In this document: in pieces, positions 33,401-48,400 of the stretch
How the letters are laid out: each line of letters starts with the position of its first letter
How positions within the stretch are numbered: position 1 is the stretch's first letter
DNA from: Pieris napi
Lineage: Eukaryota > Arthropoda > Insecta > Lepidoptera > Pieridae
Length of the DNA: 64,000 bases
NCBI RefSeq assembly: GCF_905475465.1
Contig: NC_062243.1
Span: forward strand, 7,836,267-7,900,266
Direction of reading: 5' to 3'
The notes under the pieces: model-generated
The model's database searches: none
What the model was told of the DNA's origin: nothing
What the model saw: only the letters and a program-made list of their open reading frames with translations
Made by a program: the position numbers and the translations under genes

Positions 33401-36400
33401 TTGTTAGCGTATACGTTTTAATTAAAACAATATACGCCGTTCCGAAAATAACACGAAAATAACACGGGTCAACACGAATTTTGAGTCTGCGTTCTGTACC
33501 TCTGATTTTGATTACTTATGCCTAACTAATTAAAGAAAAAATATTTTTATCTATTAAAGTTTGCTTTTGTAGTTACTACAACGAAATTTATTTTTTATGA
33601 AAGAGCTCTATTTTTTAATTTCAATTATTACATGTAAAAGGAAAACAGTTTTGAATTCACATTTTTTTATTGACTTTAATTATACAAGACGGCATATATA
33701 AACCCACAAATACAAAAAATAATACAAATAAGACTTTAAAAATGAACAGACTTGGTATTTCTTCTGTGTAAGTTGGAACTTTTTCGTATGAGCCCCCAAA
33801 TGTAGTCACCCATCATGTTTTCATTATATTGTCCTTGATAACGCTTTTCAAAGTTAATTACATCTTGGTGGAAACGTTCCCCTTGCTCTTCCGAATATGC
33901 ACCTAAGTTGTCTTTAAAGTTATCCAAATGAGCATGTATCATGTGGACTTTCAATGACATTCTGCAACCCATAACTTTGAAGTTGTGAAGCATATCAGTA
34001 ATAAGCTCCGTGTAATTCTCTGCCCTTCTGTTGCCAAGAAAGCCATTAATCACTGCTTTAAGGCTGAGCCACGCTTGTTTTTCGTTGGTACTGAGGAGCT
34101 GTAGGAATTGTTCACTGGCCATTATTTTCTTTATTTGTGGACCAATGAAAATACCAGCTTTAATTTTAGCCTCTGACAATTTCGGGAAAATGATTTTAAA
34201 TATTGAAAGGCCTCAGAGTCTTGACGCAGAGCCTTTACGAACTGCTTCATCAGACCTAATTTAATGTGCAATGGAGGCATTAAAATATGATCGGGCTTCA
34301 CAATCGGTTCATTTTTGACATTATGTTGTCCTATTTGAAACTCGCTCCGTTGTGGCCATGAGTGCTGCTGGTAGTGAAGTACATCGGCTCTACTGTCCCA
34401 TAAACAAATGTAACACGGATATTTAGTGTACCCGCCTTGCATTCCCATCAGAAATCCAACCATTTTGAAATCTCCTATCACTGGCCAGGCGTACTCTTCA
34501 TATTTTAAAACTTGTAGCAACATTTTAACGCTCTCGTAATTTTCTTTAAGCATTACAGAATGAGCAAGGGGAAGAGATGGAAATTTATTTCCATTGTGAA
34601 GCAGAACTGCCTTTAACAGTTTGTCACTCCCGCTACACACCTACAGCCCCCCCCCCCTGCCCCTCTCCTGTATCTTCTATGCAACGGCTCCTAAAAAAAC
34701 TGCTAAAACACTATAATATTCGTTTTACATTGTGTAAAGGTACAAAAGCAAACTTTATTTATTATAAATAGAGTTTCTGCTTCTTTTTCGATGTATACAA
34801 TCAGAAAATATTCACTAAATAACAGACTCAAAGAAAAATATTTTTTTTGTTGACTTGTGTAATAGTTATGTAAATAATGCTATTAAAAGGGCAAATTTAA
34901 AAATATTAAGTGATCACTGTTGGTAAAGCATTATGTTTCCAAACAGCGTGTTTCTTAGATCGACGTGGTGATAACTAAAAGGTGAATTATCTTAGAAGAT
35001 ACACAAGTATGATGAATTTTAAATATTTCCAATTCTTTGATCTGTTTTCTTCTTGTATATTTTTGTCTTCGTTCCGACTTCTTTGAGTTGAATTTTGCCT
35101 TTTATTTGTTGAGCTATTCGTTTTTATTTAGGTTATTCGGTTAAAGTCCTTCTGTGAAAACAAATCATTGTGGAAAGATTGAGGTGTTTCTCTTTTTTTA
35201 TTCCACTTTATTGTTATTCAAAGAAAAGCTGTGTTAAAACGAAATTATTATTTATTCTTATTTTAATAAAGGATTTAACTCTCAACTCCTAGTCCAGTCC
35301 TTATGTAGTAATCATTATGATGCAAAGCAAAGTAATAACAGTATTTAATTTGAAATACAATAAACACCTCAGTCAGTCTGCTCGCGTTCCCTACAATCGT
35401 ATTGGCTCACGTAAAAATTTATGATCAGCAAGAAATCGAGCGGCTGCTACTCGCCGTGGCGGCGGGTCGCGACAAAACTCGGCGTGCAGTAAGTGCACTT
35501 GGTATCAACGCCTTTTCTTCTATCATTCGCTCCACCTATAGATATATGATCCAAATCCACAACCAGAGAGATCGTAACCTTATCAATCAACTACGAAATT
35601 GTGGTCTAAAATATGTTATTGTCTATGTAAATTGGTTGGTCCATATTTAAATGTGTAATTTGTGGCGTTAATGTAAAAATCAGCAGCTGTCTTGTGTATA
35701 AAATTCATTAATTCGTACATAACTTACCACCCAAAAGTAAACATTTTTTTTCTTCTGTATTAGCCACGTCACAAGAAATTATCTCGTATGACAAGAGTAT
35801 TACAAAGATTGACAAAAAACTTGCATGTTATATCTATACGTGGACACCACTTGACGCCTATAGACCTTCTCTAATTTCTTCGTCATGACATCATGTCGCA
35901 GGTTCAGTTAGGTTGACGTTTCGTTGTTTATTTTATTTAGATTTTGTTGCCTTGTATATCGGCAGTTGTGGAATTACTTTACTCAAGCTTTTTATAAACT
36001 AACACATTATCTTGTAAAATTTTCATGCTGAAGTACATTTCTGATAATATGTAGTAAAAGTAAAGCTTTTTGTTTGTACAAATCGTGGTTTATTTATCGG
36101 GCTTATAAAAATACTACAATTCCCCAAATCTTGAGTACAAACGCACAAAGTAATTCTTAAGCTATCGTATACACCACAGTTCGTCATACATAGAAATCAG
36201 ATCCTTCTAGTTCGATCATTAACAAGCCTTACTTGTGTATCTTTCTATCTGACGGTAGTTTGAAAGTCTCTTACAACTGTTGTAGTAAGTGTTGAGGATT
36301 TCCAATTTGTTTTATTAAAAATTTGTTTGGTTGTCAATGTCGGAAAGTGTCTACCAAAGTGTATGAAAATATGCCTGTTTCAAATTGTTAAAGTGTATAT

Positions 36401-39400
36401 CAGTTATTTCTTCATCGTTTTTTGCATGAGTTAAAACATTGTTGTGTGAGCATCTATCAATGCTTCTTATTATTATTTAGGCTTCGCTACGAGTTAATGT
36501 TATTGAATGAAATTGTCTTGGTGACCTTTTGTATCATTAATATCATTTGTTGAGTCGGCTGTTATTTGACCTTTGTTTGTATTTTGAATATAACCGGAAA
36601 TTGCAACACAGAATTGTTTGCTGTATTTTAAAGACAAAGATTTAAACTTATTTCTAGCAGTGTTAATGAAGTGTTGGTTTAAAAAAAAAATAGAAAAAAA
36701 CGACTTTGTTTTTCTGTGTTGCTATTTTCTCCCGAAACATTTATTTTAATTCTTATTGCCATACCTAATATTTCAGCACGAGTATATACAATGATGAGAA
36801 GGACGGCTCTGATCATAAACACGATCAAAGCAAGTGAGTAATTTCATTTTATTTTCACACTTTAATATTCACATATATTATGTAGTTTGTAATTCCTGTA
36901 GTTTCATAATATGTGATAGAACATATATACCTAAGAGTGTTTAGAAAGCTTCCGCAATTGTCTTATGTCTTAGCTGCTATGCCTATTATTTAGATTTTTT
37001 TACACATGTCAACTTGAAAATTTGTTTTGTAAATATGTCCTTGAAAACGTATTGATTACTTAAAAAGTTTGACTTATTTATAGTTTCTAGAGAAAAGCAG
37101 GTCGCGGCTAAACTCCGTTGATATTAACAATGCTGTTTAAATAACGCCATCAATCGTTTTTCTTTTGATTTTCGGATTGTGCTAATGAATTCGAAATAAA
37201 TATGATGAGCTCATGGAATGAATTAAATTCCTAAATTAAAGGAGAACCGCGTGATTTTGATACATTTTTCATGTATGTGGAAAGCATTAACAAAATACTA
37301 AAGTATTAAATAACTGTCAAGAACTAAACATTCTATTCGATATTTATGCGCCCATACTTCGACATAAACCTTTGATGACTTATACAAATTATGTACATTT
37401 TCAGTGCGTCAGATGATGGCGTGACGGAATGGCCTGAAGTATACATAACTTCAGACCAACTTGGTGAAGAGGCGATTGTACTGGGGCTTGGTGCTACGGA
37501 GCCCGAGACCTGGGCAGCTGGTGCTCCGAAGGGCCTGGCTAAGTAAGTTTAAGCTTCAGTGCATTACTCCCGTATGTCAAATTAACACAGTTTTGAAACA
37601 CAAGTTATTGAGTCTTCACTTTAATCCATCGTCCCTGGGTGATTTAAGAGCTTTTTAAGCACACTATATAAATTATTAATTGAGTAACATTTAAACAAAT
37701 TTATGAAAACCATTACGTAGATTGTATTACTTCTTATTAATTCTATCAACGGGTCTTACAAAATCTATGGTTAGAGAAATATTAATTTTCTTTTGGATGA
37801 TGGTACTATTTTATTTATTTATTTAATTATAAGTAATCTTACAGCTAACATACATAATATAACAAAACAAACACTTAGATAGTACAGAAAGCCAAAACAG
37901 ATTACATAGATAAACAATATTATATACGAAAAATAAAACAAATAAGCGCATCAATAGACAAAACTATATACAGAAAACTGAAATTTAATATTTAAAACAA
38001 CAAATAATAATTATTGATTTAAAATCTCAAAGATGTAATAGAAAAAAAAATTAAACATATTTAACGGTTTTTTATATATTTTCAGGAGTATCGGTGAAAG
38101 AGAAACTAAACGTCAGGAACACATCTACGAGTTGATTTTGACGGAGAAGCATCACTGTCTCACAATACGACTTATGCAAAAGGTATATTGTTCAAAATAT
38201 CTTCAATATGTATGTAGTAAATAATTTATGTTTTAATAGAGAAAAGCGTCAAGTATATTTTGCCTTAGTGTGGAATTTTTCTAAAACGACTTGCGTATAA
38301 CGCTAAGTGCTGCCCACTGAGGTATTTCCGAACCAATTCGACTTAGGGTCCTTCAAGAAAAGAGCGTACCGATTCTTGAAAGGCCGGCAACGCACTCGCG
38401 AGCCCTCTGGCATTGTGAGTGTCCATGGGCGGCGGTATCACTTAACATCAGGTGAGCCTCCTGCCCGTTTGCCCCCTGTTCTATAAAATAAAATAAAAAA
38501 TAATAAAATATTCTATAAAATAAATCTTCAATATTTACAGTATGTTTCAGACAGTATTAAATTCCAACTAGTATTAGGAATATCGGTTTTAATTTTAAAA
38601 AATATGAAAATTTTTGATCAGCACGCATTGTATAGACTATAGAGCAATTCGTTTTCCAAAACCTTAACAATTTTTTTTTAAATGTGTCTTGAAGACTGTT
38701 TGTTGATTGTTAAAGACAACTTGTGATGTCTAAACATTTCATTCGAGGTCAATTTAAGACAAATGATTAATTTAATTACTAAAATACGTCAACACTTACA
38801 GACTATTAAAACGAAGACAAATCGTTCTTGGATTCTATTGGTTTAACTTGACACTAATTTATTGCAGATGTTCGTAGAAGGAATGACGCGCATCACAGGT
38901 ATAACGGACGCCCAAGTGAGCCGAATGTTCCCACGCCTTGACGAGCTATGGTACATACATGCGGCGCTCTTGTCCCGTCTTAGAGCAAGACAGCGGACGG
39001 CGCCGAGGGTTAACACTATAGCGGATATATTGGCCGACGCGTTCGCCTCACCTGATCATCATACATTGAAAGCGGCTTATGGTAACTTAAACTAATAAAT
39101 TATCGAATTTTGTTACTTTAAATAGTTTCAAATGTGTGTAAATCTAACGCCCGAACCCAATAATTATCAGACCGTGACAGTCGATCGATCTCCAGATATG
39201 CATCTCAATAACCAAACCCTACGAAGACAATCCATTTTTGGCAACGGATAAAATGTTCTTTGTCGTTCCATTTTACCGAGTTTTCACTCGTATTTGATAT
39301 AATCAATGTAAACCAAATAAAGTAAATAAAACCGTACAAATAACATTAAATATACATGTGTATGTTTAAAACATAATAAATGTTTTTTTTAATTATTAAA

Positions 39401-42400
39401 ATAACTGGTTTAAATTAAAATCTGCTAAAATAATTACGGTAACTGTTAACATCGAGCTTTCGTCAACTGTCATTTTCATGCAAAGGTCTATCCACAGACA
39501 CCGATACGACCTCCCTTTTACGATTAGGCTATTACAATCTGTCGATTGGGTTATTGGCACACTTGTTACAACATTTGGAATAAGATGGTGAATTATGGAT
39601 TGAGATAGGATATTGGGTTTGGGCGTAATACAATTAAATTTACGAGATTAGAGTAATACAAAAATGACATTGATGCACGGGCATCGTAGGTACGGACCTA
39701 CTGTGCGGGTTCTTCACTTGATTAGACCTTTATAAAAATATAATTTTTATTTTTTTTTTAATGTAGAAAAATTCTTATTTATTTACGAACTTGTGAAATA
39801 GTTAATAATTTAACAGTATCAAACATCTTTTTGTTTTTTATATAATAAGTTGAGGCTTATAGTTTTTTATGAATAAAGATAGGTTAATGAGTATCGGGCT
39901 ATTCCTCTATTTTAATTTTATGTATTTAGGTGAATTTTGTTCGCGACATCGTGACGCTGTGGAAGTGTTTAAAGAATGCTGCGCCCGTGAGGCGAAACTC
40001 GCGAGGTTCATTAGAAAGTGCCAACAAAACCCTTTACTTCGGAAGAAGGTATTTTTATTAATATTTTAAAAAATTTTTTTATATCTAAACAAATTTGTTC
40101 TATCAAAAATTATTCATTTTCTTATTTTTTTTACTTTATTTCTATTAATACTATGGCTAAAACATATATATTTTATTACACCGAAGTATGCTTTGCGTGT
40201 ATTTAAAACTTCCAACTTTAACGTTATTAGGGTATTATTCAGAAGAACTAAGTCCGTAATTGCAATCTTTTAACATAAGTACTTTTATCTCTTTCTGTCA
40301 AATTGTATTTACGCCTTGACGACGAGAGACAGATGAGTACTATAAAACGGTGCTATTGAATTTTTTTATGAATAAGGAGGTCGGTTTTTGTATTGATTAG
40401 ATGTCGTTATCTTGTTTTTTTTAATAATTTCAGGGTGTACCAGAATGTGTGTTGTTCGTAGCACAAAGATTGACGAAGTACCCTCTACTGTTAGAGCCCT
40501 TATTGAAGACGGCTGGAGATGATCTCACTGAACGAGAGTTATTACAGAAGGCCCTATGTGGTGTAAAGGTATATTATTATGAGCATTATGACCATAAAAC
40601 CGGCTGCAGAAGATTTAAAGATTTTTTTCTACTCAAAAATGCACCTTATATACATATATTTACTAAATACATTGAAAATATTTCAGGAAATATTAGTCGA
40701 CGTAGACAATCAAGTGGCTGCCAAAGAACGTGAGGATAGAAAACTCGAGATTTATCACAGGATTGACGCTAAATCTTTTGCGAACTTCCGTGGAAGAAAG
40801 TTCAAGAAGAGTGATATTCTACAAGGGAATAGGAGTCTTAAGTGAGTAGAAATAAAGAGCTAAATTCTACTTCTATGAACCTAAAATGTTTTCATTTCTT
40901 AGACATTTGAACTTTATACAAAAATGACAAGCCACAATGACAAGACAGACTACCAATTTTTAAAGTAGGTTAACATACTCTTTTGCTAATTGAACATTTG
41001 ATTTCTAATACTTAAAGTTATCTAGGGGAGCACTAGGACTTGAAAGCTAGGTTAGAAATAAAAAGAATAAATTAGATTGTGACTCAATATTTATATAATT
41101 AAACAAAACTAGAGTACATAAACAAACGAATGCTCGAATAATACTGACTCTATATTTGAGTAAATGTTCCTTAAATACTATACTTAATACCACAATATAT
41201 AAAAAAATATTATTTATTTTATTTTTAGATTTGAAGGTGTTGCTACATTAATGCAAGGCAGAAGCAAAATGCAGACCTTAATGGTGATTGTACTGACAGA
41301 TGTGCTGTTTTTTCTTCAAGACAATAATAATAAATATACGTTCTTCACGCCTGATAATAAAGTGAGTATACAAATTATCCGTTTCACATTTAATATATTA
41401 AATTAAGGCAATTTATATCTATGCTAATAATTGTAAAATTGGCACTGATAACGTAAGCTTAAAAATAGAATAAAAAACTAAAAATGTGTTTGTTCAAAAA
41501 AAAAATGCATTATAATATGTAAATTGTGGACAGGTAGATAATACTTAGCTTATGTTTAATATAATATATGAAAAGTGTATATACATATTAAAATAAAAGA
41601 TAGTTAAGGAAGTATTACGATATTTACTCCATTTCAACAAAAAAATATAAAACGGCAAACATACACAATTGCTTCAAATTCGCACGTACCTTCATCAAGC
41701 AGATCTTAAATATATAGTGTTTTTTAAAACATGTAATCTATCCTTAACACTTAGTCAGTGGTCAGATATAATCGACTACATAGGCATGAGCTTATTGCCC
41801 TTTTCTCTTTACATAATTGTGTATTAATACCTTCAGGACATAGTCAGGCATTTTGGTAACATTACTTTTCTACACAAAATGTAAGAAAAGAAGTTATCAG
41901 CCGTGTATGGCTAGTCGTGTGATATGTCATTAAAACATATGTTGGAATGAAGTGCAAGAGTCTCAAATAAAATAGTGTATATTATATGTATTTCTAGACG
42001 GGCGTAGTATCTCTATGCAAAGTATTAGTACGGGAAAAGGCGGGTGCAGATGGGCGTGGCCTTTACATAATCTGCAGTGGGCCATCCGACCCTGAAATGT
42101 TCGAGTTGAGAGTCCACAGGCCGAAGGATATCGCTAACTGGATACATGCTATTAGGTAAGATTTCACTTATAAAACCTTGTTTATAAAACCTGGATCAAA
42201 CGTTAACGTGTTTGTTTTCAATACTATTTATGTGTATAATAAAAAAACATCAGTAAAAACACCGTAGATACTAACTCTGATCCACGTTTCATAATAAGGC
42301 CGATACTCTTCGAAATATTTTCAAACTATTAATGAATATGAATAAATTAAAAACATTTATTAAAATGCTTTAAAGTGGCATTATCTTAATAAAATAAATA

Positions 42401-45400
42401 CTGTCAATCAAGCTATATAATTACATGAAGAAATCCTAAACTTGGTTTAACCAAGACAAAATATCTGTTTATTTTTTTATCAAACTCAAGAAATAGCATA
42501 GTTTAATAAAATACCTGAACGTAATGAAAGTACCTGTACCAAAGTTTTTACTACAACTGTACCACTTTGAAATTTATTTCCTTCTAGACAATAGAAGTAT
42601 AGAATTTTTTTATATGTTTTAAAAAAAATTAAAAACATAAATGACAATGCAACTTTTTTAAATATATACGAAATAGGTCCAGAGGCTAATCTGTTTTAAC
42701 ATTTGTACCACTTTAGGGCGGCAGTGCAAAGCTGCCCTGAAGAAGTAGAAGAGAGTGAGACAGGCCCACATGTGCCCTCTGCAGAGGAGAAGCAACGCCT
42801 GCTAGAAGCTAGACACGAGAATATAAGACTGATTACTGGTGAGTCATGTTTAGATTTAACTTTTTAGGTCTTGTTAATGTGTATGCAGTACTAAATATTT
42901 GAATAAAACTTCTTTATACGAAGACCACATAAAGTTTTAATTATTTATTGTACAACATTTAAATTTCCCAAGTTTACACTTAAAGTTTTTTTAATAAACT
43001 GTTATGTTTTAATTTATAAACAGTCTCCTGTTTTAGAATCGTTTTGACTCTTTTTCACTCTCTTTAAAATGTTGGCGACTAATAACATGCTTTATTTACT
43101 AAAACACAAATATAAAGTATTTAGAATTTTATTAACCTACATAGTAATAATAATTATCAAAAATTGATAAATAGAAAACTAAAACAATTTTACAAAATTT
43201 GGTTCCTGTGGCATGACGTTAGTCAGTGGCAGTCTATGACGCCGTCGCTGAGAGCGGGTTAGAAATATTAGTTTTTTTACGTCATGCAATGATGGTGAGA
43301 TGGCTTTGAGTACAAAATAACTAATGATAATGATTGTGTTCTTTTTTTTATTAATTAATGGAGATTTCGTATTGAATGTTGCAGTGTACTAATAACAGGT
43401 ATAAACGCGAATTTGATCTTTAGCTGACAACAAACGTCAAACATTGCTTTAAGTAAATAGTATAATACATTTTCGTTGCGTCAAGGAAGTTTTATTTAAA
43501 CGTGTTTAACTTTTATGTGACGTGACGTTATTGTTAATATGAATTCAAATACTTAATAATAATACGTATGCACTACAATTTACGAAATTTTATGATTCAG
43601 ACGAAACGCCTCAACGGCACATTGAAGGTGAATATTATTCGCATGAAAGCATGAAATTCTTTTAGTTTTTTGACATATTCTTTTTGTTTTTTTTTTCTAT
43701 TTAGACAATTATTAAAACGCTTTAATTGTTAAATAATACACTCCAATATTATTACCTTTACATTAAACTGACGCGAAAGATGTAAATGATTTTTCGTGTT
43801 ATCCAACAAATATTTAAGAACATAAAACCATTTTTCAAAATTTATAAATGTTGTTCTCGCAAATTAACATATAAATTACGTAAAATTATGTAATTTCAGA
43901 GGCACTTCGAACGAAGGATAAAGAACACGCGGTACTTTTGGAAGAAAAAATGTCTTTACATATGAAAATGTTTGGGCATACAGGCGCCTCGACATTGGAA
44001 TTACCAAATACTGGTAAGATACAATAATGACGTATATCTTTTATGAGGCATGCGCCAAACGGAGTCCAACGTGCATTTAGATTTTTTTTAATCAATAATT
44101 GTAAAAAGTAGGACGGCTGTCTGATGGCGACGTGCATCTCGTTCATATTAAAATATTAAGTTTCTCATGTTATAAAAAATATCATTTTGTTATGGGAAAT
44201 AAAGTTGTTTAACCGAAAAAGAAGTTTGTATGATGTATCGCCCATTAATCATACTTTTAAGCAACTTTAATAGCCTGAAGGAGATGTTGTTTTTTTTCGT
44301 AAATTGCCAGACTGATATTTGATATATACAAATAAAAGACAATAATTAAAGTGGTATTTTTTATGGTGCATTTCGAAGTTATTTAAACTCTAGAATAGAT
44401 TCGACGGTTTACGGCAATATTATAAAATCAGGATTGAAGTTGTACCGTCCGATGGTTACGATATCATTTCCCTACACAACGTGGCTAAATTCACAACCGC
44501 TTTCTTAATCTTACCACAGGTGTAACTACAGTATTTCCGGGTGGGTTGGTCTTTCCCGACTACGTAAGAGTGGCCGCACCCACGCCTGATACTCATGCGC
44601 TGTGGCAAGAAGTCTGCAAAGTTGTTAAGGTGATTAAAATTAAGATTCCTTATAAGCATGGCTGGTCTTGTGGGCATTTTCAATTAACGGAAAAGAATAG
44701 AAGTATTTTAGAAAAATAAAACCGACTTCAAAGAATTGCTTTCTCTAGATATGCTAATTTTTTAAAGGATATATATGTCACCGTAAAATTGTAAACACCG
44801 TTAGATTGTAATCTATCTCGCGAGATTGTAAACTGTCGAAATATTGTGAACCTCAACGAACTGCTTACAATTTAACGTAGTATTATTCGGTAGTTATATG
44901 AAATTGTTGGGAAGTAAAATTAATCTGTAATTGACCAAAGAAGTTTGAATGATAACTAAGTTAGTGTAGTACAATCTACCGAATAATACTACGTTAAATT
45001 GTAAGCAGTTCGTTGAGGTTCACAATATTTCGACAGTTTACAATCTCGTAGATTACAATCTAACGGTGTTTACAATTTTACGTTAACATATACACAAATT
45101 GATTAAAATTCGAATTGTATCCAAAAAGCTGTAATATACCTGATTCAATTAAAAAATAAACATCTCGACATGACTTTCCGAGACAAACATACACATATTT
45201 ACGGACTTTTACTTAAGCTCTATATCACATACATATAAAAGTAGTCAATGTGATTTGATTTAATTAAAAATATTTAATATTAAAAGTTATTTTCTTTAGG
45301 ATGCACTCGAAGTATGCAACGCGTACAGTACGTACACTAGTCACAATACGGGGGGAGTTGCGGTGGGCCGGAGCACGAGTTCCGCGGGAGAAAAGCACTC

Positions 45401-48400
45401 ATTGGCTTACGAGAGCCCTGCGTTACCTCGACGAGCTGATACTTTCGCTGGTTTCGATGCTAATAAACATCGAACTCAAGGTATTTTTATTTCAGGCACA
45501 CTAACATTACATTACAATCACAAAAAACAGTATTAATTATATGATGAAGTATTAAAGACAAATTTCCATCGAGAATGACTTCTAAAAATTCTGACTCGAG
45601 TATAACACATATTATAAAAGTGCACTAAGCGATTCGTTATTATAGCTATGTGTTCAGAGCCTGTTAGTACTTTTTATATTAATCATTTAATAGTAGTTTA
45701 TGCAACTGTCATATAATACTTAATTATATGCAGTTGCAAACACTACTTTATTTAATATCATGGCTCTATAGCCATGATATTAAATAAAGTAGCATTTTAT
45801 TTAATGTACCTATGTACATTAAATAAAATGCAATATGAAAGAAACAAAAGTCTGTTTTTGGTCCATGGGCTCGGAACCAGCGCGTTGCGCGCGCAGCGTG
45901 CTCACCACAGATTATGTATACTTAAGTTGAATTGAAACCTCCTTGGTCGGGACACATTAATACAATGTAATTAAAAAATTGTTTTAAAGAATTGTTTTGT
46001 TAGGAGAATAATGCTTTAATTTAATTTTCTTAAAGAAGTATGTAAATAAAATATGCCAATAAAAGTCTGTATTTCATTTCATAATTAGAATATTACCGAA
46101 TAAGATTATATAAATATTTTTATGAACTTCCTCGACTCCTGCTTCTTCACATCAGCAATCACAAAGACTCGTATCATTTATTAAAAAATATATATAGATG
46201 AAAAGCGATATTTTTAAATTGTAGGCGTAACTCCCCGCATGTCAACAGACACGCCGACGGAGACGGAGAACGCGGAAAGTCGGGAAGCGGAGGTTAGCGG
46301 ACGGGAGGCGGCTCTGAAGCTCCAACACGCGATATACACGCTCACTTGTATCGTGTGGCAACAACTCACCACTATACATAGGTCAGTTGGAAAATACTTT
46401 TCTTGGAGAGTATAGACAATTGTCTATTATTTATTAATTGTCTATTCAATTGAATAGGATTTTAAAATACCTTAAAGTTTCTTTGTAATAAATACTTAAT
46501 AATAATAATAAACACTTTTTAAAAACGGTTTGTGACATAATTCGTATACCGCTAGTCCCCACACTAGGAAGGCCCTGTGTTGTGGGTAACTAGAAAACGA
46601 TTATTACGTGGTACATGTTTAAATAAGTTAAAAAAAAGATGATAATAAAAAATAAAAAAATTATAAATTTAGTGTTACAAATGAAGTGAGTGAGAGTGTG
46701 AATAGGTGTGTATGCGCATGTATTTGAGAATGTAGCTGAAAGTTGTTATTATCGTGCACTGTGTCTGTGTTAGTTTATGATATCTCAAAGTCATACCAAG
46801 ATATGTAGTAATGCCTCTGTAGATTCGAAATCCAATTTATCTAGTGTAGTTTCTATGTGACTTGCTAGTTTATATCTACTATACTTATGTAAACGCTTTA
46901 GAATTAAAAGGTAATTTAGCGGTTGAAATCATTAGCTGTAAATCAAAATCTTAGGATGATAACTTTATACTTAAAACAAATGACAGTTTGGAGGCTCAAG
47001 TGTGCGCGTGGCGTTCTTCCGGCGGCAATGCGGCCCGAACGCACGATGCGCAATTAGAAGAGCTACGACACGCGCAGTCGCGGTTGACGGCCGATAGAGC
47101 CGCTTGGGAAGCGCAACGTACTGCCGATAGGGATGCGCTTGCGACTGGTATGTATCTGTAGCTACTCTGATATAGCTTGTGTAGTTCTGTTTCTATTTTA
47201 AACATGGCTGATTTATTTTTTATTTCATATATTTATATATGCAAAAGCAAACGGCGAGTCGATGAGCCGCTCGTCCATTATATTACATTATTAAATAAAT
47301 GTGTATACCGAATTACATTAGTCTTTTTTTTTATAGAACAAACGGGCAGGAGGCTCACCTGATGTTAAGTGATACCGCTGCCCATTGACACTCAATGCCA
47401 GAGGGCTCGCGAGTGCGTTGCCGGCCTTTATCATAATTTTGCATAATTGTAATGATTTTTAAGACAATCATTTTTGTGTACGTAGAATATATAAAACAAG
47501 TTCGCATATCATTTCACAGGATTTGAAATAGTTTATTTTTTTGTGAATAGAAAAACGTCAGCTGCAAGCGATGCGAGAGCAGCTAGAGGAGCAACAAAAG
47601 GACGTGGAGCAACAACGGGAGAGGCTTTATAGGAGGCTCGAGAGGCTGCAACAACATGGTATGTTTCATAATAACCTGATTACCTATGATATAAAAATGA
47701 ATCGCTGAATGTGTTGATAAGCGCAAATCTTGAGAGCAACTGAACCGAGTTAGCTAATTCTTTTTTATAATATTCCTTGAAGTACGAGGATGGTTCTTAC
47801 GGAGACAAACATTAATAAAACTGCCTGAAAAAGTCTTAAACAAAACTTTTTTACATTCTCATACCGAAGATTCGTAATAATACGTCTTAAAAGTCAATTT
47901 GAACTTTAACACCATATCATAAAGTTTAAGTGTTAGTGGAGGGGTTCCGGGTAGGCAAAACAATTGAGTGACGTTGGTATTGTATAAATATTAATGTTAA
48001 TATTTGTCAATATTTATACGATGGTAACGTTACCTGTCCGTTTATGCCAAAAAAAAATGTCCACCCTGTGCGAAGCCGGGTCGGGCCGCTAGTTAATTAA
48101 TAAACGACTGTACATTAAAAAACATAGATAAGAAAATCTGATAATTAAAAAAAACTGCAATGTTGAAATGCAAAAAAATGTTATTTATCAACAGAAGCAA
48201 ACTACATTAAATTTACTGTTTAAGGTGGATCGCAAGAAGAAATAGCAAGTGTGGGTACCCTTTCGCCCGACTCGAGCGTCAGTGATACTCACCGACGGAA
48301 GGAACCAAAGTGGCGTAGTAAGTATTTAGTATTGAAATATTTAGACATAGACATAACATTTATTACTAACAAAAACACACACACATAAACACACAAAATA

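Noticed and set aside
45301..45504. Plus-strand frame starting MHSKYATRTVRT
   Set aside because: Out of phase with both flanking RhoGEF exons; the phase-0 frame (DALEVCNAYSTYTS) joins correctly.
46996..47205. Minus-strand frame rich in Ala/Ser/Cys
   Set aside because: Shadow of the RhoGEF coiled-coil exon 46987-47147.
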